NCBI RefSeq assembly: GCF_023156505.1
Contig: NZ_JALNMJ010000001.1
Span: 496,001-560,000, forward strand
Length of the DNA: 64,000 nt
Direction of reading: 5' to 3'
From: Roseibium sediminicola
GTDB taxonomy: Bacteria; Pseudomonadota; Alphaproteobacteria; Rhizobiales; Stappiaceae
The translations under genes and the position numbers were made by a program. Below are positions 19,066 through 28,021 of this stretch, piece after piece. Numbering within the stretch: position 1 is the stretch's first letter; each line of letters starts with the position of its first letter. The notes beneath the pieces were generated by a model. That model was not told the origin of the DNA. It did not search any database and worked only from the letters and a program-made list of their open reading frames with translations.

Positions 19066-19316
19066 TCCAGCCACGTAAGGTCGCCTTGTCAAAATTCGTT
19101 AACGCGGTGCCGGGCGATTCGCTCGAACAGGGGCTGTGGATAGCGATTCTTCATTCGAAAACAATCGGTTTTCGCAATTAGCAAGAAGAATTAACGGCCT
19201 GTTTACCCTAAACCGACAAAGTCTTTCAAAACGCTGTGCTTCTCGTCGCTTAGGCGAAATTTGGGCGCAGACTGTTCCATCAGCGGTCTGAATGACCGTA
19301 AGCCCAGGGTCAAGAC

Positions 19317-22300
19317 ATGCCGGCTTGGAAGAAACACGAGGCAGGACGCCGCGGCCGTGATGCGTATGAAAGCGACGACTTTTACGACACTCCGCGCCGC
19401 GAACCCGCGCGCAGCCGTATTGAACGGCTGACCAGAACGGCGACGGCGCTCGGGGGCCATGACCGCTTTCCGCATGACGAACGGGACGAGGACCTGGACG
19501 CTGTGGCCGACGAACTCGACCGGCTGCTGGCCGACCAGGAACAATCGCGCGGCCGGCGGCCGGCACCGCGCCGGCGGGCTCCACGCCGGGAAAGCGGCAT
19601 GGACGACGTCATGGGCGCCCTTGACCGCCTCGACGAGCAGGTGCAGGGCCTCGCCCGCCACGACGACGAGCTGGAAGAACCGGCGCCCCGGCGCCAGCGC
19701 CGCCCAGGCAGCTATGCCATCGAAAACCTGCCGGACGACGACTATTATTCCGACGATCACGATGACCATGACTACGCTCCGCGCAATGGGCGGCATGGCG
19801 AGCGCAGCGCGCGCGCCAACCGCGACGCCTCGATGCATATCTACAAGGATCTCGGCCGCCGTATCGACGCCCTGAGAGCACCGCAGGAAAAGGCCTTCAA
19901 CCAGGTGCGCGAGGAAATCGGCTCCCTGCGCGACGCGCTTGGCGGTCTGTCGCGCGGCACCAGCGAAACGGTCAGCCGCCAGAACGCGGAATTGCGCCGT
20001 CTGGCGGACATGGTCGAGCGTCTGCGCGCCGACAAGAAGAACGACCAGCTGGCAAAGGACATCCGCAAGGAAGTTGCCGACCTGAAGGACATGGTCGGCC
20101 GCACCAATGTGGAAGGCGCTCTGCAGACACTGGAGCATGGTTATGCCCATATCCTCCAGCGCCTGGACGAACTCTCCCGAGCGTCTGTCGACCCGCGGAT
20201 CCTGCGCGGCGTGACCGCGCGTCTCAACGAAATCGAAGACGCCTTCGCGGTGCTGCCGCGCTCCGAGCACATGATGGTCCTGGAAGACCGGGTTGTCAGC
20301 ATTGCCGAGCGCATGGAAGAGCTGCTTCAGCAGAAAAGCCATGCCGACATCGAGCCGCTGCGCGCCGAACTGCGCGAGGTCCGTGGTTTTGTCGAGCAGA
20401 TCGACATCAAGGGGCTGGTCGAGGGCATCGACGACCGCATGAAATTTGTCTCCAGCCGGCTGGACGATCTGGAAGTCCTGGCTCGCGAGCAGCGCGGTCT
20501 CGACAACCGTCTGTCGGCGATGGAGCAGCGCATGCCGGAGCCGGAGACCATTTCCCGGCTCCAGGGCAGGCTGGAGGATATCGTCGGCATGATGGCCGAC
20601 GACCGGGCAACACCGGTCGACACCGATCAACTCGACCAGGTCGACCGCCGATTGAACGATATTGTCGACCGGCTGGAGCGGATGGAACAAAGCCCGCCTC
20701 TGCCGGCAGGCGACAGCGGCGCCTTTGCGGCGCTGGAGACACGGCTGGAAGCCATTTCCGGCAAGATCGACGCGATCGAGAAAAAATCCTCCCGTCCCGT
20801 GCCGGTGCTCGACGCGGCGACCATGCGCGCGGGTGGCGGTGGCGACACCAAGTTCATGGTCCAGTTGCAGGAACGCCTCAATGAGTTGAGCGCCCGGCTC
20901 GACCGGCCGCAGGACACGGTGACAACCTCGGATCTGGACAAGCTGCGCCAGGAAATCGGATCCATGCGGGCGAGCGTTGCCACGCCTCCGAACACGGAAG
21001 CCCTGGAACAGCGTATTTCGGATCTTGCGCAGATCGTCACCAAAGGCGCGGAAGTCACCGACGATGGCCGCTTTGAACAGCTCGGCGCCAAGGTTGCCGC
21101 ACTGGCCGAGCAGATCGAAAGAACGTCGTCCAAGGCGTTCAGCGTCGACCAGTTCTCGCCCTATTTCGAACGGCTTGAAAAAGGCCTGGCGCAGACCCGC
21201 GAGGATGTCGCGGATATTGCCAGACAGGCCGCCCGCGAAGCGGTGGCCAATGCCCCGGCGCCAAAAAACACACAATATGACGAAGCCATCAACTCGCTCC
21301 AGGGGGACCTGAAACGGTTGCTGGATGCGGCCGAAGGCAGCGAAGAGCGGACCCGCAACACCTTTGACGGGGTCAAGTCGGTCCTCGGTTCCTTGACCGA
21401 ACGTCTGGACGATCTGGAGCGGGCGGAAAAGCTCGATACGTCAAATTCGGCACCGGCCGCGCCGGCGGCAAGTTTCTCGCCGATCAAGGTCGAGGAACCC
21501 GCGCCGCTGTTCGGCCGCGCTCCTCAAGCGGACAGGCCGGCACCTGCCGCCGAGCAGGCCGCGGCGCCGGTCCAGCCGGAAGACCGTGGCCGGGACCGCA
21601 AGGCTGATTTCATCGCCGCCGCCCGCCGTGCGGCTCAGGCAGCTTCCGCGGAAGCCGCTCAGCTGGAGAAAAGGCAGAAGGTTGAGGACGCGCCGGAAGA
21701 CGCGGACGAAGAGCGCGGCAAGGCCCGCGTCGGCTGGCTGCGCAACGTTCTGAAACGCGACAAGTCGGCATCTGCCAAGGAAAACAAGGCCGCGCCTGCG
21801 GAGGATCTGGAACTCAGCCCGGAAGACGTCACTGACCGGGAATTCGAGGCCCAGGATGCCACTGTGCTGCCGGGAGACCGGCCGGCACCGGAGACGCCGC
21901 AATCGTCCGGAGGCCGCCGCCGCGCGATCCTTTACACTGCCGCTGCGGTGGTCCTTCTGATTGGCACATTGCAGGTGTTCCGCCTGGCTTCGACTGGCTC
22001 GGAAGATAGCGACCAGCTTGCCGCCGTTCCGCAGGAGACCCAGGAAACCGCCGAGGCCGCTCCGGCATCGGCTCCGGCAGCCGCGCCCGCCAACACCGCT
22101 CCGGTGGCGCTTGCCGAAGATCGCGAGCCGCCAGCCGAGAGCACCATGACCGGCACAGAGCAGGCCGGCGCTGCACCCGCCGCCGATATGCCGGCCAGCG
22201 ACGCTCCCGCGGTCGCAGCGGCCCCTGCCAGCCAGGTCCCTGTCAGCCAGGCGGAAACCGTTCAGGCCGCTTCCGCTGCCGGGCCGATGGAAGCGGATAC

Positions 22301-23291
22301 GGGTCTGGCCTTTGCGCCTCCTTCTGGTGTCTCCGGCAGCTTCGGCGAGCCACCCGTGGATGCAAGTTCGGGCTTCCAGCCGAGCGAAGCGGGCAATGCA
22401 CCGTCAAACCTTTTGGCCTCGCTGCCGCCTGAAGGCGTCGGCCCGATGGCGCTGCGCAGCGCCGCCGCCGCCGGCAATGCCTCCGCCGAATTCCTGGTCG
22501 GTGTGAAATACACCGAAGGCCAGGGTGTGGCACCGGATCTCTCCAAGGCGGCTGTCTGGTATCAGAAGGCGGCGGACAAGGGCCTCGCTCCGGCTCAGTA
22601 CCGGCTCGCGAGCCTTTACGAAAAGGGCCGCGGTGTCGACAAGGACGTGCCCAAGGCCAAGGCCTGGTACACCAAGGCCGCCGAGGCGGGCAACGCAAAG
22701 GCCATGCACAATCTGGCCGTTCTCTTCGCGGAGGGCGGCGGCGAACAGCCGGATTATGCCGCGGCCGCCAAATGGTTCGAGGAAGCCGCCAATTACGGGG
22801 TCAAGGACAGCCTGTTCAATCTCGGCATTCTTTATGCTGGCGGCATCGGCGTCGATAAGAACCTTGTCGCCAGTTACAAGTGGTTTGCCATTGCAGCGGA
22901 TCAGGGCGATCCGGAAGCGGCCAAGCGCCGCGACGATGTCGCCAACATGATGGATCAGGAAACCCTGGCCAATGCGCGCCTGGCTGTTGAGCAGTTCACC
23001 CTGAAAACGCCCAATCCCTCCGCCAACAAGGTGACCATGGAGCCGGGCTGGTCCGACAGCTCGTCGCTGCCGGCCGAAAAGGCCTCGGTTCAGGCCGCCG
23101 ACAACACGGCGATGATCAAGGAAGCTCAGGACAAGCTGAACTATCTCGGCTTCGACACCGGCACGCCGGACGGCCAGATGGGACCGCGTACGCGCAGCGC
23201 CATCCGAGCGTTCCAGCGCAGCCTCGGCCTGCCGGAAACCGGGGAAGTCGATAACCGTTTGATGGATGAGCTTAAAAGTCAGGCGATTTGA
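19317..23291 (+). CDS. PodJ-like polarity protein: coiled coil, one TM helix, Sel1 repeats, peptidoglycan-binding domain
   Basis: A 1324-residue protein. Residues 1-165 are charged, Arg/Asp-rich and probably disordered. About 165-715 is long heptad-rich coiled coil. A Pro/Ala/Glu-rich linker follows, then one membrane helix (about 873-890, AILYTAAAVVLLIGTLQVF). The periplasmic part has an Ala/Pro linker, four Sel1-like repeats (about 1045-1210; for example GNASAEFLVGVKYTEGQGV) and a peptidoglycan-binding domain (about 1264-1320; LNYLGFDTGTPDGQMGPRTR). This order matches Caulobacter PodJ and its rhizobial relatives, which organise a cell pole. It is a single-gene unit with its own terminator. 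Confidence 0.85.
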   Translation: MPAWKKHEAGRRGRDAYESDDFYDTPRREPARSRIERLTRTATALGGHDRFPHDERDEDLDAVADELDRLLADQEQSRGRRPAPRRRAPRRESGMDDVMGALDRLDEQVQGLARHDDELEEPAPRRQRRPGSYAIENLPDDDYYSDDHDDHDYAPRNGRHGERSARANRDASMHIYKDLGRRIDALRAPQEKAFNQVREEIGSLRDALGGLSRGTSETVSRQNAELRRLADMVERLRADKKNDQLAKDIRKEVADLKDMVGRTNVEGALQTLEHGYAHILQRLDELSRASVDPRILRGVTARLNEIEDAFAVLPRSEHMMVLEDRVVSIAERMEELLQQKSHADIEPLRAELREVRGFVEQIDIKGLVEGIDDRMKFVSSRLDDLEVLAREQRGLDNRLSAMEQRMPEPETISRLQGRLEDIVGMMADDRATPVDTDQLDQVDRRLNDIVDRLERMEQSPPLPAGDSGAFAALETRLEAISGKIDAIEKKSSRPVPVLDAATMRAGGGGDTKFMVQLQERLNELSARLDRPQDTVTTSDLDKLRQEIGSMRASVATPPNTEALEQRISDLAQIVTKGAEVTDDGRFEQLGAKVAALAEQIERTSSKAFSVDQFSPYFERLEKGLAQTREDVADIARQAAREAVANAPAPKNTQYDEAINSLQGDLKRLLDAAEGSEERTRNTFDGVKSVLGSLTERLDDLERAEKLDTSNSAPAAPAASFSPIKVEEPAPLFGRAPQADRPAPAAEQAAAPVQPEDRGRDRKADFIAAARRAAQAASAEAAQLEKRQKVEDAPEDADEERGKARVGWLRNVLKRDKSASAKENKAAPAEDLELSPEDVTDREFEAQDATVLPGDRPAPETPQSSGGRRRAILYTAAAVVLLIGTLQVFRLASTGSEDSDQLAAVPQETQETAEAAPASAPAAAPANTAPVALAEDREPPAESTMTGTEQAGAAPAADMPASDAPAVAAAPASQVPVSQAETVQAASAAGPMEADTGLAFAPPSGVSGSFGEPPVDASSGFQPSEAGNAPSNLLASLPPEGVGPMALRSAAAAGNASAEFLVGVKYTEGQGVAPDLSKAAVWYQKAADKGLAPAQYRLASLYEKGRGVDKDVPKAKAWYTKAAEAGNAKAMHNLAVLFAEGGGEQPDYAAAAKWFEEAANYGVKDSLFNLGILYAGGIGVDKNLVASYKWFAIAADQGDPEAAKRRDDVANMMDQETLANARLAVEQFTLKTPNPSANKVTMEPGWSDSSSLPAEKASVQAADNTAMIKEAQDKLNYLGFDTGTPDGQMGPRTRSAIRAFQRSLGLPETGEVDNRLMDELKSQAI

Positions 23292-23339
23292 CGGAAAACC
23301 GGCCGGCACTGGTTTAATTTCGACCATCCGAACCGAACG

Positions 23340-23380
23340 GACCCGCTGGCCGGTTGACACGCTGGCCAGCACGGGTCTTT
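23340..23380 (+). terminator. Terminator after the PodJ-like gene
   Basis: GACCCG...CGGGTC encloses an inner CTGGCC...GGCCAG stem and is followed by TTT at 23378-23380. It starts 49 bases after the stop codon. Confidence 0.6.
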
Positions 23381-23437
23381 AACCAATTCAAATGTAGCCT
23401 CTGCCTACCAGTCTTCTGTCAGTTCCGGCGTGACCCT

Positions 23438-24367
23438 GTGCAATTATACCTGCCCATAGCCGAGATTCCGGTCAATATCTTCGTGATATTTGCGATGGGT
23501 GGGGCCGTGGGCTTCCTGTCGGGGCTGTTCGGTATCGGCGGCGGTTTCCTGCTGACACCCCTGTTGATCTTTTCCGGAATTCCACCAGCGGTCTCCGTCG
23601 CGACCGTGACCACACAGGTCGTCGCATCTTCGGCGTCTGCCGTGGTCAATTACTGGCGCCGCAAGGCGATCGACCTGAAGCTGGCGAGCATTCTTCTGGC
23701 GGGCGGCGTCATGGGGTCGCTCGTCGGCGTCGTTCTGTTTGATGTGCTGCAGTCTGTCGGTCAGCTCGATCTGGTGATTTCGTTGTCCTACGTGACCTTT
23801 CTGGGCACGATCGGCGGCCTGATGCTGTTTGAATCGGTTAGAGCGATCCGGCGGCGCAAGTCGGGTGCCGCGCCCAAGGCCCGCAAACCCGGCCAGCACA
23901 ACTGGATCCACGGTCTGCCGCTGAAGGTGCGTTTCCGCCGTTCCAAACTCTATGTCAGCGTCATTCCGGTGGTCGGGCTCGGAGCGATCATCGGCTTTCT
24001 CGGCACCGTGCTCGGCATCGGCGGCGGCTTCATGATGGTGCCCGCGCTGATCTATCTGCTGCGCGTGCCGACCAGCATCGTCATCGGCACGTCCCTGTTC
24101 CAGATTCTGTTCACCATGGCGGCGGCAACCGTTTTCCATGCCATGGGCACGAAGACCGTCGATATCGTCCTGGCGATGACCCTGATGATTGGCGGCGTCA
24201 TCGGTGCGCAATTCGGCGCGCGCATGGGCCAGAACCTACGCGGCGACCAGCTGCGCCTGCTGCTGGCCTTGCTGGTGCTGGGTGTCGGGTTGCGCTTTGC
24301 TGTCGATCTGCTGCTGGTGCCGGACGACTTCTATTCCATCGCGATCCGAAAGGGGGCCGGCTCATGA
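23438..24367 (+). CDS. TSUP family (TauE/SafE-like) transporter
   Basis: A 309-residue inner-membrane protein with about eight helices in two repeats, each carrying the family glycine motif (FGIGGGFLLTPLLIF at about 30 and LGIGGGFMMVPALIY at about 195). The GTG at 23438 is chosen because the family begins Q-L-Y-L-P-I-A-E. TSUP proteins export sulfite, sulfoacetate or related organosulfur anions. It overlaps the next gene by four bases (ATGA), a pairing often seen in alphaproteobacteria, so the two products probably act together. The actual substrate is unknown. Confidence 0.92.
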   Translation: MQLYLPIAEIPVNIFVIFAMGGAVGFLSGLFGIGGGFLLTPLLIFSGIPPAVSVATVTTQVVASSASAVVNYWRRKAIDLKLASILLAGGVMGSLVGVVLFDVLQSVGQLDLVISLSYVTFLGTIGGLMLFESVRAIRRRKSGAAPKARKPGQHNWIHGLPLKVRFRRSKLYVSVIPVVGLGAIIGFLGTVLGIGGGFMMVPALIYLLRVPTSIVIGTSLFQILFTMAAATVFHAMGTKTVDIVLAMTLMIGGVIGAQFGARMGQNLRGDQLRLLLALLVLGVGLRFAVDLLLVPDDFYSIAIRKGAGS

Positions 24368-25143
24368 TCCGTCTGGTACTCCTTCTGGCGACATTGTTCG
24401 TCTGCACCAATGCCTTCGCGCAGAACCACCACGGCCTGAACCTGGTGACCTCGCTGTCCTCGGACATGATCTCGATCCAGTCCAATTTCACCGGCACGGA
24501 AATCGTCATCTTCGGTCAGGCGCAGAACATCGTGCGTCAACCCAACGACCCGAGCGGCTATGAACTGGCGATTGTCGTGCAGGGACCGCCGCAGGACATC
24601 ACCACCCGGCGCAAGGGGAGGTTTCTGGGCGTCTGGGTCAACCGGGAGGCCGAGCGGTTCCAGAATGTGCCGTCCTTTTACGCGGTCGCCAGCACAGTCG
24701 ATATCGGCCACATGGCGGACCGGACGGTTCTGGACGAGCTCGGCATCGGTCTCAACCACATCAATCTGGCGGTCTCCGGCTCCTCCAATGTCGCGCTGGC
24801 CGACCGCGACGATTTCCGCCGAGCCTTCATCCGGCTGCGTGAGGAAACGGGGCTCTATTCGGAGCAGGAAACCTCGATCAAGTTCCTGACCGATACCATG
24901 TTCCGCACCAACATCCCCCTGCCGGCGAATATTCCGGTCGGCGATTACAAGGTGAAGAGCTTCCTGTTTCACCATGGCGAGGTGGTCTCGCAGACCGAGC
25001 AGACCCTTTATGTCGCCAAGACCGGTTTCGAGCAGTTTACCTTTCAGCTTGCCCAGAACTATTCCCTGGTCTACGGCCTGCTCGCCGTCTCGCTCGCCAT
25101 CTTCACCGGCTGGCTGGCAGGTGTGATTTTCCGCAAGGATTGA
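24364..25143 (+). CDS. TIGR02186 family protein (TSUP-associated, membrane-anchored)
   Basis: A 259-residue protein with a signal peptide (about 1-20, cleavage likely after AFA), a β-rich periplasmic domain and a C-terminal membrane helix (about 232-252). It matches the TIGR02186 description: an exported β-rich protein, about 260 residues, encoded right after a TauE/SafE-type permease. It overlaps that permease gene by four bases. Its function is unknown; a periplasmic accessory or receptor for the exporter is a reasonable inference. Confidence 0.88.
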   Translation: MIRLVLLLATLFVCTNAFAQNHHGLNLVTSLSSDMISIQSNFTGTEIVIFGQAQNIVRQPNDPSGYELAIVVQGPPQDITTRRKGRFLGVWVNREAERFQNVPSFYAVASTVDIGHMADRTVLDELGIGLNHINLAVSGSSNVALADRDDFRRAFIRLREETGLYSEQETSIKFLTDTMFRTNIPLPANIPVGDYKVKSFLFHHGEVVSQTEQTLYVAKTGFEQFTFQLAQNYSLVYGLLAVSLAIFTGWLAGVIFRKD

Positions 25144-25302
25144 GGTCCGTCTCGAAGGAGCGGCCAAATAGGTCAAGGCGCTCCTTGCTGCGCATGCAGC
25201 GCCGTCTCGTTGCAATCCGTCTCATTGCACTTTCGGCTGGTACTTCGGGCCGGTGCCGTTATTGTCAGACAGGCAGAGATTTCAATTTGTTGGGCAGGGG
25301 CC

Positions 25303-26418
25303 ATGACCACAGAACCGACCTCGGATCAACCCGCGAACGAGACGAGCAAACCCGAACCGTCGGTCGATGCGCGGGTGATCGATATTGCCGTCCGGCTCGG
25401 GGTCCTGGGCCTGTTCGCCTATTTTTCACTCCAGCTGATCGCGCCGTTTTTCCTGTTTCTGCTCTGGGCGGTCGTGCTCACCGTCGCGCTCTATCCCCTC
25501 TATGGTTGGCTGGCGAAAAAACTCGGTGGCCGCAAGGTCCTGTCGGCGGTGCTGGTCACATTGGTGTGCCTCGCAATCGTCATCGGACCGGTCGCGGTTC
25601 TTATCGTCAGTCTGGCCGACACGCTGCAGGGCTGGCTGCAGGGCCTGTCGGCCGGCTCCTTGAAGCTGCCGCCCCTGCCGGAGAAACTGGCGACATTGCC
25701 GGTGATTGGCGAGAAGATCGCCGCCGCCTGGGCGCATGCCGCCACAGGGCTGGCAGGTGTTATCACCAAGGTCGGTCCGATGCTGGTGCCGGCGGGCGGA
25801 CGCATCCTGTCGATGCTGGCCGCGCTCAGCGGTTCGGTCCTGTTCTTCATCGTCTCGATCATTCTGTCGGGCTGCCTGTTCGTACCCGGTCCGATGCTGG
25901 CTAAGGGCGCCAAGCGCTTCGCCGACCGGATCATCGCCCCGCGCGGCGCCGAATTCGTCGATCTGGCGGGCGCGACGATCCGTAATGTTTCGCGCGGGGT
26001 CATCGGCGTCGCCGTCATCCAGGGGCTCCTGACCGGTATCCTGCTGATCGTCTTCAAGGTGCCGCTGGCGGGCGTCCTGACCTTCATCGCCCTGTTCCTG
26101 TGCATCATCCAGATCGGACCGGCGCTCGTGATCATCCCAACCATCATCTGGGCCTGGAGCTCCTGGGAGCTGGTGCCGGCGCTTTCCTTCACCGTGCTGA
26201 TGGTCCCGGTCATGCTGGTCGACAATGTGCTGCGCCCGATCCTGATGTCGCGCGGTCTCGACGTGCCCATGCTGGTCATCCTGATCGGCGTCCTCGGCGG
26301 AACGATTGCCTACGGCCTTCTGGGGCTGTTCCTGGGCCCCGTCATTCTGGCGGTGTTCTACGAGCTGGTGGTCGCCTGGGTGAAGGTCGGCGAGGAGAGC
26401 AAGGACGCGGCCTCCTGA
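25303..26418 (+). CDS. AI-2E family transporter (PerM-type)
   Basis: A 371-residue inner-membrane protein with about eight hydrophobic helices, a Pro/Leu-rich amphipathic region between helices 3 and 4 (about 110-165) and the typical late motifs LRPILMSRGLDVPML and LLGLFLGPVILAVFYEL. I start at the ATG at 25303, preceded by a GGGCAGGGG stretch; the upstream frame from 25210 has no family character. Despite the family name, most members are not shown to export AI-2; some act as Na+/H+ exchangers or pores. No neighbour indicates the substrate. Confidence 0.9.
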   Translation: MTTEPTSDQPANETSKPEPSVDARVIDIAVRLGVLGLFAYFSLQLIAPFFLFLLWAVVLTVALYPLYGWLAKKLGGRKVLSAVLVTLVCLAIVIGPVAVLIVSLADTLQGWLQGLSAGSLKLPPLPEKLATLPVIGEKIAAAWAHAATGLAGVITKVGPMLVPAGGRILSMLAALSGSVLFFIVSIILSGCLFVPGPMLAKGAKRFADRIIAPRGAEFVDLAGATIRNVSRGVIGVAVIQGLLTGILLIVFKVPLAGVLTFIALFLCIIQIGPALVIIPTIIWAWSSWELVPALSFTVLMVPVMLVDNVLRPILMSRGLDVPMLVILIGVLGGTIAYGLLGLFLGPVILAVFYELVVAWVKVGEESKDAAS

Positions 26419-26461
26419 TCGCGAGCGCAATCTGATGTGGCGCAAATGCGCCGCAAACTCT

Positions 26462-26613
26462 GGTGTCACCCCGAGCGACCGAAGGAAGACCCGGGGCCCA
26501 CTCACTGCCAGAGCGTCAGGAAAGCGGCACTGCAACAACAACCGGCGCATACCTTGCCAAGCGGGACTGCGAGTAGGCCCCGGGTCTGCGCTTCGCTTGC
26601 CCGGGGGGACACC
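26462..26613. repeat. Intergenic palindromic element (GACCCGGGGCC type)
   Basis: An imperfect inverted repeat about 150 bases long. The left arm opens GGTGTCACCCCGAGCG and ends GACCCGGGGCCCACTC; the right arm opens GAGTAGGCCCCGGGTC and ends CCCGGGGGGACACC. It fills most of the 269-base gap after the AI-2E gene. It differs in sequence from the elements at 5.9, 27.2 and 30.7 kb. Confidence 0.78.
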
Positions 26614-26687
26614 GGTGGGTATGACCTTGGTAAAGGTTCTGGCGGCAATGCCGATAGCACTCACGCCTTGAGACGCAGGGAAACCCG

Positions 26688-26795
26688 ATGAGCAAGCAGC
26701 TCGACAGCTTTCTGCGCAGGGAACTGCGCAAGACCATCATTCTGATCGTCGTTGGGATCGCGGTGCTGGCCTGGGTGGGTTACCGGCTGTTGTAA
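26688..26795 (+). CDS. Small single-pass membrane protein (35 aa)
   Basis: Short open frame starting ATG at 26688, with a CAGGGA ribosome-like site nine bases upstream. The product has a charged N-terminus (MSKQLDSFLRRELRK) and one hydrophobic helix (about 16-30). It aligns with the first 34 residues of the next gene's product (shared L-D-x-F-L start, basic stretch, then helix), which makes chance coding less likely. No known family. Confidence 0.55.
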   Translation: MSKQLDSFLRRELRKTIILIVVGIAVLAWVGYRLL

Positions 26796-26826
26796 CGATA
26801 TTCACGACAGGTTCTGTGAGTGACAC

Positions 26827-27165
26827 ATGAATGAACTGGACCGGTTCCTGCTTTGGGAGCGTCTTAAAATCTGGCTGGTTGCGGGCGGTGTTGTTGCCGT
26901 CGTCGCCGCCGTCATTCTGGGTCTCTGGCAAAATCAAAGCAGCACCGACTGGTCGGTGGAAGAAGTGTCCGGAACCCTGATGCATCATTCTCGGCTTCAG
27001 GACGACATGGGAGCGCACAAGGTTGTCCTGACCGTTCAGCTGCAGGACGGGCGAACCATCGTTGTGACCGCCCGCAACATCACCGTGCCCGAGATCGGGT
27101 CTCAGGTACCGCTGGTGAGGCGGTACACGCCCTACGGAAGGGAGAAGTTCAAATTGGCAAGGTGA
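26827..27165 (+). CDS. Small membrane-anchored protein (112 aa), unknown function
   Basis: The N-terminal part (MNELDRFLLWERLK) is followed by a membrane helix (about 16-36) and a β-rich soluble domain (about 45-112: SGTLMHHSRLQDDMGAHKV, VTVQLQDGRTIVV, a final basic RRYTPYGREKFKLAR). The tail could be a small OB-like or SH3-like fold on the outer face of the membrane. It lies 31 bases after the 35-residue gene, whose product resembles its N-terminus; the two are probably one transcription unit. I recognise no family. Confidence 0.75.
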   Translation: MNELDRFLLWERLKIWLVAGGVVAVVAAVILGLWQNQSSTDWSVEEVSGTLMHHSRLQDDMGAHKVVLTVQLQDGRTIVVTARNITVPEIGSQVPLVRRYTPYGREKFKLAR

Positions 27166-27183
27166 TGTCGAGCTAGAGCCCTA

Positions 27184-27284
27184 TAGCATTTCGAGAAAAG
27201 TCTGAGCCGACTTTAGCTGCCTCTCGGCTCTGCCTCGAACGCAAAAGTCGGCAATGTTTGTTTCAAACAATTCTCGAAATGCTT
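27184..27284. repeat. Dispersed nested-palindrome element, copy 1
   Basis: Bounded by AGCATTTCGAGAA and TTCTCGAAATGCT, with an inner inverted pair GCCGACTTT / AAAGTCGGC. Copy 2 at 41806-41907 is nearly identical (about three differences in 100 bases). Both copies lie directly 3' of a leftward gene; this one reaches the stop codon of pdeM. Confidence 0.9.
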
Positions 27285-28021
27285 CAGTCGCCGACGACCC
27301 GGCTGGCGGTGAACGGGAAGAGACGGTCGTTGCCGAGCATGAACACCGAGAACTGGCGCCGGCGGAAGATCATGCTGTAGGCCTTGTCGGTGACATTGAG
27401 CCCGCCGGTCAGCGCGCCGAAGGCCGGCAGCACCAGGCGGGTGTTGTCGGTGACAAAACAGGCGCGGCGGATCGAGCGGCCGAAGCGGCGCACGCGGGCG
27501 GCCGGATGAAGGTGACCGCAGACCTCGCCGGCGGCTTCCGAGGAGCCGACCTTTTCGACTGGCTCGTGGCGGAAGACCAGCGGGCCGACCTTGACCTCAT
27601 CCACCGTGACGCCGCACAGGCGCACAGGCGCGACCGGATCATGGTTGCCGGTCACCCAGATCCATTCCCGGCCGAGCTGCAGCGTGGTCAGCATGGCGCG
27701 GTAGGGGGCAGGCAAGCGGTCGGAGCCGTCGGGATCGTGAAAACTGTCGCCCAGGCAGATGACACATGCAGGATCGAAGGCGTCGATCACACCGGCGAGT
27801 TTTTCCAAAGTCGCACCGGTGTCATAGGGCGGCAGCATGACGCCGCGTCGGGCATAGCTTGAGCCTTTTTCCAGGTGCAGGTCCGCGACCACGAGGATGG
27901 ATTCGTCCGGCCACCACAGCACACCGCTGTCATGAAGGCCGACCAGCTGGCCGTTGATCTGAATGTCATGACATACCGGCGCAGCAGCATATTTGCGCAA
28001 ATGGGATGTCAGGGCACTCAT
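27284..28021 (-). CDS. pdeM: Ligase-associated DNA damage response endonuclease PdeM
   Basis: A 245-residue calcineurin-like metallophosphoesterase. The metal-ligand motifs are DLHLEKG (about 47-53), GDSFHD (about 91-96), GNHD (about 125-128) and GHLHP (about 168-172). PdeM belongs to the four-gene bacterial set with an Lhr-like helicase, an MBL-fold exonuclease and an ATP-dependent ligase, thought to act in DNA break or crosslink repair. Its ATG overlaps the helicase stop by four bases, so the pair is translationally coupled. Confidence 0.93.
   Translation of the reverse strand: MSALTSHLRKYAAAPVCHDIQINGQLVGLHDSGVLWWPDESILVVADLHLEKGSSYARRGVMLPPYDTGATLEKLAGVIDAFDPACVICLGDSFHDPDGSDRLPAPYRAMLTTLQLGREWIWVTGNHDPVAPVRLCGVTVDEVKVGPLVFRHEPVEKVGSSEAAGEVCGHLHPAARVRRFGRSIRRACFVTDNTRLVLPAFGALTGGLNVTDKAYSMIFRRRQFSVFMLGNDRLFPFTASRVVGD

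Larger units (their letters stand above)
18890..19316. other. Divergent promoter region between the MerR gene and the PodJ-like gene
   Basis: About 430 bases with no credible gene. It contains the perfect palindrome at 18961-18978 and the MerR-type site at 19048-19065. AT-richer sequence from about 19085 to 19200 probably holds the promoter of the rightward gene. Confidence 0.6.

Noticed and set aside
19203-21275. A 690-codon open frame on the minus strand opposite the PodJ-like gene
   Set aside because: It is the antisense shadow of a Glu/Arg-rich coiled-coil gene in GC-rich DNA: Leu/Val/His-rich, no family motif, no ribosome site, while the plus-strand frame has clear domains.
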